Origin: Antedon mediterranea
Lineage: Eukaryota; Echinodermata; Crinoidea; Comatulida; Antedonidae
Direction: 5' to 3'
Length of the DNA: 64,000 bases
Assembly: GCF_964355755.1 (NCBI RefSeq)
Contig: NC_092676.1
Location: forward strand, 14,616,288-14,680,287
Shown: piece after piece, positions 49,675 through 64,000 of the stretch
Layout of the letters: the number at the start of each line of letters is the position of its first letter
Position numbering within the stretch: the first letter of the stretch is position 1
Notes under the pieces: model-generated
What the model was told of the DNA's origin: nothing
Databases searched by the model: none
Seen by the model: the letters and a program-made list of their open reading frames with translations, nothing else
Program-made: the position numbers and the translations under genes

Positions 49675-50823
49675 CACGTGTTCGTGGACAGTCATCTGTT
49701 TGCAAATTCACTGTAAAGTGTACAGATTGCCAGACCGATATCTATTATTATTTGGATGAAAGATGTTTTAATACGTGGCTGCAGATCAGGAGATTCAGCA
49801 TGATCTGGGAAGGGAGCGCAACCAAAACATACAGGAGCATCGGCCAGCAGTTCATATCGACAACTGCAGAAGCAACAGGCTCTGACCCAATTTGTACATA
49901 TTGCGGTAATAAAGGACATGGTGCGAACAACGATGCGCAGGCAGTTATGCCCTGCCTATGGTAAAACCTGCTCCAAATGTGGCATTAAACATCATATTAA
50001 ATCAGTGTGTCGATCTTCGTCAAGGAATGGTGATGCTGACAGTACGACCACAGCGTTGTGTGCAAACATTGCATGCAGATATGGTCGTTGCTCGGCCTCT
50101 TGCTCTTGACCATCACATGATGACTTGAATGACACTTGGATTCAAAAGAAAGCAGTACCGCAATCAATCACGTAAGCTTGTACAAGCCTTGCCAGATGAC
50201 TATCTGGGGTACTGGGGTATAACCTCTCACAAAGTACTAAAAAATTATAGCCTTGGTCATGGCTGATACTGGTTGTCACAGGTTGCTTGGCTGGTATTGA
50301 TATTTTACGTCGGCTACAGATGAAAGTAACTCAAATGAAAGCTGCAAATAATGGCGGAATCACAATACTTGGCGCCGCCATCCTTCGATATAATGTGATA
50401 GATATTCATTCATATTTACTTGCCGCATCCGACATGGCAGAGCACTTTAGAAGATCGTGAAATGGCACTTCGGAATCGCCACATGCATTCTGCCAAGTAG
50501 GCTACTGAACGCAATTCACACTCGCCGTCTTCCACCCTTAATTGTGAGTGATTTGGTACGTCGGATCCAAAACCAAACTGGTCCACATCCAACTAAATGG
50601 GACAAGACAGGAACACTCGTGGAAGTACGCCAATTCGACCAATATATGGCAAGGGTTGATGGTTCTGGTAGGATCACGTTGCGTAACAGACATTTCCTTC
50701 GAAAGTAGGCCTACATACCTGTATATTAACTGGAACTCAAACGTAACATATCTGAAGACCTTCGTGTCCTCCTTGATGACCTAAAGAATGGGGGGAGGTA
50801 GAGAATAACATATTCATATTCAT

Positions 50824-50973
50824 TAATGGCCATATTATGACACCTATTTACTAGAGTATAGAGTGTATCTTGATCTATTGAATTTAGAGTCTCTTCACCT
50901 TTTTTTCATTGGCTACAATACGGGCTACAATAGTAGGCCTTTGCTCAATAAATGTTGGTAACCAAATAGTCTG
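50824..50973 (+). repeat. LTR segment, right
   Basis: Direct partner of 49556-49674 with a roughly 30-bp insertion ('acaatacgggctacaatag'). It contains AATAAA near its end, a possible polyadenylation signal. Confidence 0.8.
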
Positions 50974-51447
50974 ATAAATGACATTTATTTAATTTTGATA
51001 TTAAATATTTTTGAACACACGGCCGGCCTTCGGTTTATTACACCTCTCTGGTTTTACTATACAGTACTATCTTTGTTTAATTTAGATCGTTCGTTTGTGA
51101 AAGTACGTTGTTTGTTTGTTGTGAAAGTAGCCTACGTTGTTGGTTTTACTTTTGTATTTTTGGCGGCGATTGCCTTCCATAGACTAACTACTAAAACACG
51201 TCATCACTACCTTGCTAAAAATAAAACACCAAAAAATACCACATCATCACACCGAGTATAGTATAGGAGGCGTCCGTGTGCAATACTTCCCGTGTCGTCG
51301 TCGTACACACTTCCTACCTTGACCTATCACCACCTAAATAAGGCTAGGCCGGCCTACTACTAACTATAATATTGAAGTTGGGAATGGAAATAGGCTACTG
51401 TTAGGCCTAGTGCTTATAATTAATTTGAACTCAATAAAGTTTCCAAA

Positions 51448-60422
<8,975 letters not shown>

Positions 60423-61310
60423 ACTTAATGTTTATTTTAGAAATAATACTAAAGGCTAAAGAAATTACTTAATTTGTTCTGCTTTGGGTGGTTATTTGTT
60501 ACTAAATCAAATTTAGTGCTGAAATTAAATTAAATGGACATTAACACATTTTATAAGCACTGCTGTACACTAATTTAAATGTTAACTTTGTTATTACAAC
60601 AGTACTTTTTAAATAATATAATAAATATCTATATAATAATATAGCAGAATAGTTTCTGCATTATCATTGGACATACAGTATAGTCTTTCTTTCTATTAAA
60701 AATGAATAGATCCTTTCAAATACTATTCTTGATTCTAGTAAAAAGTTTGTAAGTTTATTGTGGCAGTCTAAAAGCCAAAAGTTTAAAATATTGTTTCTTT
60801 TCAATTGCTGAATGCATGTGCATTGGATATCATGTTGTTTGATTTTTTGTTTTTAAGTTGATAAACAAATAACCATTGATAATAGCAATAATTTAAAGTT
60901 GGCTAATTTGTTTAGGAATGGGCCATATATTGCATTTACTGTAAATTACATTTGTGCTATTTTCTTTTCATTATTTACATATTATAATACCTTTGTCTTA
61001 TTAATTAATTTGGGTAAAGTGTAATGTATCAGGTTGATTTTTTTCCCATTGATGAATTTTTGCTGAATAACTTAAAAAAACAGCTTTATTTTAGTTTATT
61101 ATTGATAAACGTTTCTAATGCAATTATCTTGTGTAGATAAGTAAGATATTAGTGTATGATATTCGTGGGTAATCAGATATTAGTTTGCATTACCCTATCA
61201 ACTGCGACAACATTGGAAGCAGAAGCAGAATGACCATAAAAATAAGTTATGAAATGCACTAAAATTCATTTATGTACATTTGAGGCATTTTTCCTTATTA
61301 GGAATAAAAG
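60423..61310 (+). other. CD164 3'UTR, end not defined
   Basis: AT-rich sequence follows the stop codon with no further coding similarity. Candidate AATAAA signals lie at 60620-60625 and 61303-61308. The sequence alone cannot decide which is used. Confidence 0.4.
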
Positions 61311-64000
61311 TTTCAGCGGTCAATTTTACACAAGAAAAATACTCTTTGTATTAGAAATTGTTACCTGGTTAGCATTTAATTGAAAATCAGTAAAATTCCT
61401 ACAGTAACTTCAATTAGCAAATTGCAATTTTATGGTATAGACCAACTGAAAAGTTGGTAATCGTTGTTGCAGAATTCTTTTTTTACTGTAGTAGTTTATT
61501 ATCCTCCATATATTAAAGGAAATCCTGGTGATTTATATCAAGGATGATTTACATGTTTTACAATTCAATTATCTCATGTGTAAAATGCATACTGTACCTT
61601 ATAAGATTCTTAAAACATTCCAACAAAAAATTATTAGAAATAAAATTAATATAAAATATTAAAACTTATTACCAATAAAAAAAATCTTAACAGTTAATAA
61701 TAAATTTATACTTAAGAAAAAATTGTTTAAAGTGATTTTGTATAGTACTGTATGTTGTTTATGGAAAAAGTTTGAAATTTTTTGTGACAAGTGTCAATTG
61801 GGGAATTTCCCCAAGTCTCTAGTTATTGTCTTTAAAAAAAAATTTTTTGACCACCATTCGACATTTCGATTTTTGTATTGTAAATAGGGAGGTCACACTA
61901 TCCTCCAGACAACGTACGCCTGTTACACACTGTAATTCTGACTCTGAAGTCAATAAAGCAGTCATTTTGAAATTGCTATTATATTATAATAAAAACCGTT
62001 TAAAGAGTTGTTTTCAGAGTCGCTAACCGATATTATGCACATACTAACCTCAAATTTATTTGTAAATAGGATTAATATAAATGTTATAACGAAGTATTTA
62101 TAGACGAATATTCCGAAAAAAATTCTATACAAATGATAGCCAATGATAATTTTTATATTCATTGTAATGGAAGTTTTTGTCATAGGCCTAAACCTATCAT
62201 AAGTTATCATAAATTAAGAAAATACGGATTTTCATTTGTTAAAAATCGCAAAAATGCTATCTCGTCGTAGTATAGAACGCTAAATCATTCATTAAATGAA
62301 AGCCAATGATAATGTTTATATTCATTGCAATGGGGCTTTTGTCATAAACCTACCATAAGTCATAACTTCAGAAAATGCTGATTTTCATTCATCTATATAT
62401 CAATTTACGTAAGCGCAAAATTTGGTAAATCGCGCGTTACTTCTAGAATGTTTACTATATGGTATATACAATTGGTTTGTACTATCGGTACTGTTTTTAA
62501 CCACCTGGTGTAGCCCTGTTTACTAATAAACTTAAGTTAGATAGGTTCAACAGTTTTCCCCAAATAAGAGTGTTTTCGATCGTGGTATACACTGTCTAAT
62601 GGATGTCCATCTTGAAAAATACCCGCACACAATAATACGAGGATTTGAATTTACATACAGTATCTCCTACTACGATAATTGTTTTTAATAACTGAAAACT
62701 GGTTGAACAGCTCAAGTTGGAGTTGTTTTCTTAGATTATACTATAGACTACTTTCTTAGATTATATCTAAGACTATTTTGATAGATTTAATAATATACGT
62801 TTATACAAATGTATTGATTTGCGATGAATGAAACATTCCAATCTTTCAGTCTCTCCCAGTATAATTATTTGGTTTAACACAAGTAGCTAAATGTATTGGC
62901 CCTTGGAGGATAAACTTAAAACCCTTAGATTTAGTATTGCAATACTTTGACAATACTGTAAATACGTATTAACCATTTTTGGTCGCAATCGCAAATTTCT
63001 TACGAGTACTGTTTATATATAAGCACGTATACAAATAAACTTTATTACTGTGAGTGTGGGTAGGCCCTGCTGTTAGATTATAACACATAATATACAAATA
63101 AACTTTATTACAGACAGTTACTTCTCAACGTTTGTATAAATTAATAATTACAACTAAATATAAACGTCATAGTGGTGTATCGTTACATGTACTTTACTTT
63201 TTCAATCAACTATGACAGTGACAGTTTTAAAAAAAGTATTAAATTGCAAATGTTTTACTGTATTTATTGGTATATTATTTATAGGCCTATAAAACATGAA
63301 AAAATATTTCGTTACTGAGTGGATAAAGAATATATTTAAACAAGAAATATTTCTTACAAAAAAACGCTGCTCGCTTATTGAAAAATATTTTTTATTTCAA
63401 ATGTTTTTGAATGTGTCATTTTATTGTCACATAATAGTTATTTTACCTGAAAAAAAATGTAATTTAAAGCAACAAATACTTAAATCGTCTGTCAGACAAT
63501 GGTTTTGGGATTTCTTTTCTCTTTTTATATGTGAATAAATATAATTTTTTTTATTACAGAAGTGAATACTCAATTTCTGTCACTTTAGTTAATTTTATTG
63601 CTAAGGTCAAGTCTGGGGGTCACTTCATCACCCTAGATATTTCAAGTGTGAAGTATCCTATTACAAACACAAACTTTAATGGACTGTTTCGATAATAATT
63701 CAATGAATATCTGACAGTGAATATACCAGAAATGCTTTGGTATTTGTAATTTTAGCATGACATGTCCTAATAGACTCTTTTCCCAGACGTTTTTTGGGTC
63801 TATTTTAGCAGCTGGAATCAATAAAGTATATTAATAGTGGAGTTTCTATTTTCGCAAAACTTTCGTCCTTAGAACTATAACTGCTGCTTGCTTTAGCTTC
63901 TGATTGAGTAGTCCTAATGGGACGTAGCGGGCTAGAGCAGCAGCGTGAAAATTGTTTCTCTTTGTACCCATCCTCTTTCCCATCCCCCAACCCAAATGTT
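61310..64000. other. Intergenic region downstream of CD164
   Basis: Contains the R2 fragment at 63045. 'gaaagccaatgataatgttt' 'atattcattg' near 62299 echoes 62138-62165, a local duplication of about 150 bp spacing. The short frames at 63296 (+) and 63805 (-) are not recognised. Confidence 0.45.
63045..63215 (+). repeat. Dispersed repeat R2, left-part fragment
   Basis: 'tactgtgagtgtgggtaggc', 'acatgtactttactttttca' and 'atagtggtgtatcgttacat' match 19922-20085. Confidence 0.65.

Larger units (their letters stand above)
49430..50975 (+). mobile_element. Gypsy-type LTR retrotransposon, internally deleted
   Basis: Flanked by similar LTR segments. Internally: Gag zinc-knuckle pieces (CTYCGNKGHG; CPAYGKTCSKCGIKHHIKSV), a DTGC protease-like site near 50268, then directly the integrase C-terminal tail (HPTKWDKTGTLVEVRQFDQY, GSGRITLRNRHFLRK). 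RT, RNase H and most of the integrase are missing. A purine-rich tract 'gaatggggggaggtagag' (50787-50804) precedes the right LTR. It is a relic between the two genes. Confidence 0.82.

Noticed and set aside
63805-63990. Minus-strand frame of 61 codons (MGDGKEDGYKEKQ...)
   Set aside because: Composition looks protein-like and it could be an exon of the next gene, but there is no recognisable similarity and no supporting neighbour exon.

Overview
This is a eukaryotic (animal) nuclear genomic window: AT-rich, intron-rich, and packed with transposable elements. Two real genes can be read through their spliced exons. The first is SEC63, the J-domain protein of the ER translocon, on the minus strand. 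It begins at 47911, and 18 exons carry the first 628 codons down to 1479; the last part of the protein runs off the left edge. The second is a CD164 / sialomucin core protein 24 homologue on the plus strand, complete in three exons (51448-60422, 147 residues). The two genes are divergent, with start codons 3.5 kb apart. As I recall, both human orthologues lie in 6q21, so the pairing may be a trace of old linkage. The protein relationships, the 5S/tRNA-derived SINEs, the marine-invertebrate style LINEs and the frequent TAGGCCTA-type words suggest an invertebrate deuterostome, most likely an echinoderm; the species is an inference.

Layout. 1-47.9 kb: SEC63 exons separated by introns full of repeats. 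These include a LINE whose own coding sequence has expanded into a 25-copy 54-bp tandem array (4.6-6.5 kb), nested Helitron-like/LINE/hAT-like insertions (10-11 kb and 32-35.4 kb), two TTAA-flanked piggyBac-type MITEs (12.2-13.1 and 39.2-40.3 kb), a TAA-flanked Harbinger-type MITE (17.2 kb), a PIF/Harbinger transposase remnant (33 kb), a 15-bp array (15.3 kb), a 51-bp array of 12 near-identical units (37.6-38.2 kb), and 5S- and tRNA-derived SINEs. 48.4-51.0 kb: the intergenic space, with a LINE reverse transcriptase relic and a deleted Gypsy-type LTR element. 51.4-60.4 kb: CD164. Its first intron holds a 4.15-kb inverted-repeat element (53781-57930) whose arms are arrays of about 160-bp units and whose whole interior is a decayed gene. 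60.4-64 kb: no recognisable gene.

The most unusual object is that 4.15-kb element. Its internal gene looks like a FEN1/XPG-type (PIN-fold) nuclease fused to a C-terminal CXC-type cysteine cluster, and it fills the space between the arms. This suggests that this animal gene family travels on, or drives, an inverted-repeat transposon. Almost all other long open frames in the window are by-products of tandem arrays, intron sequence or broken transposons.
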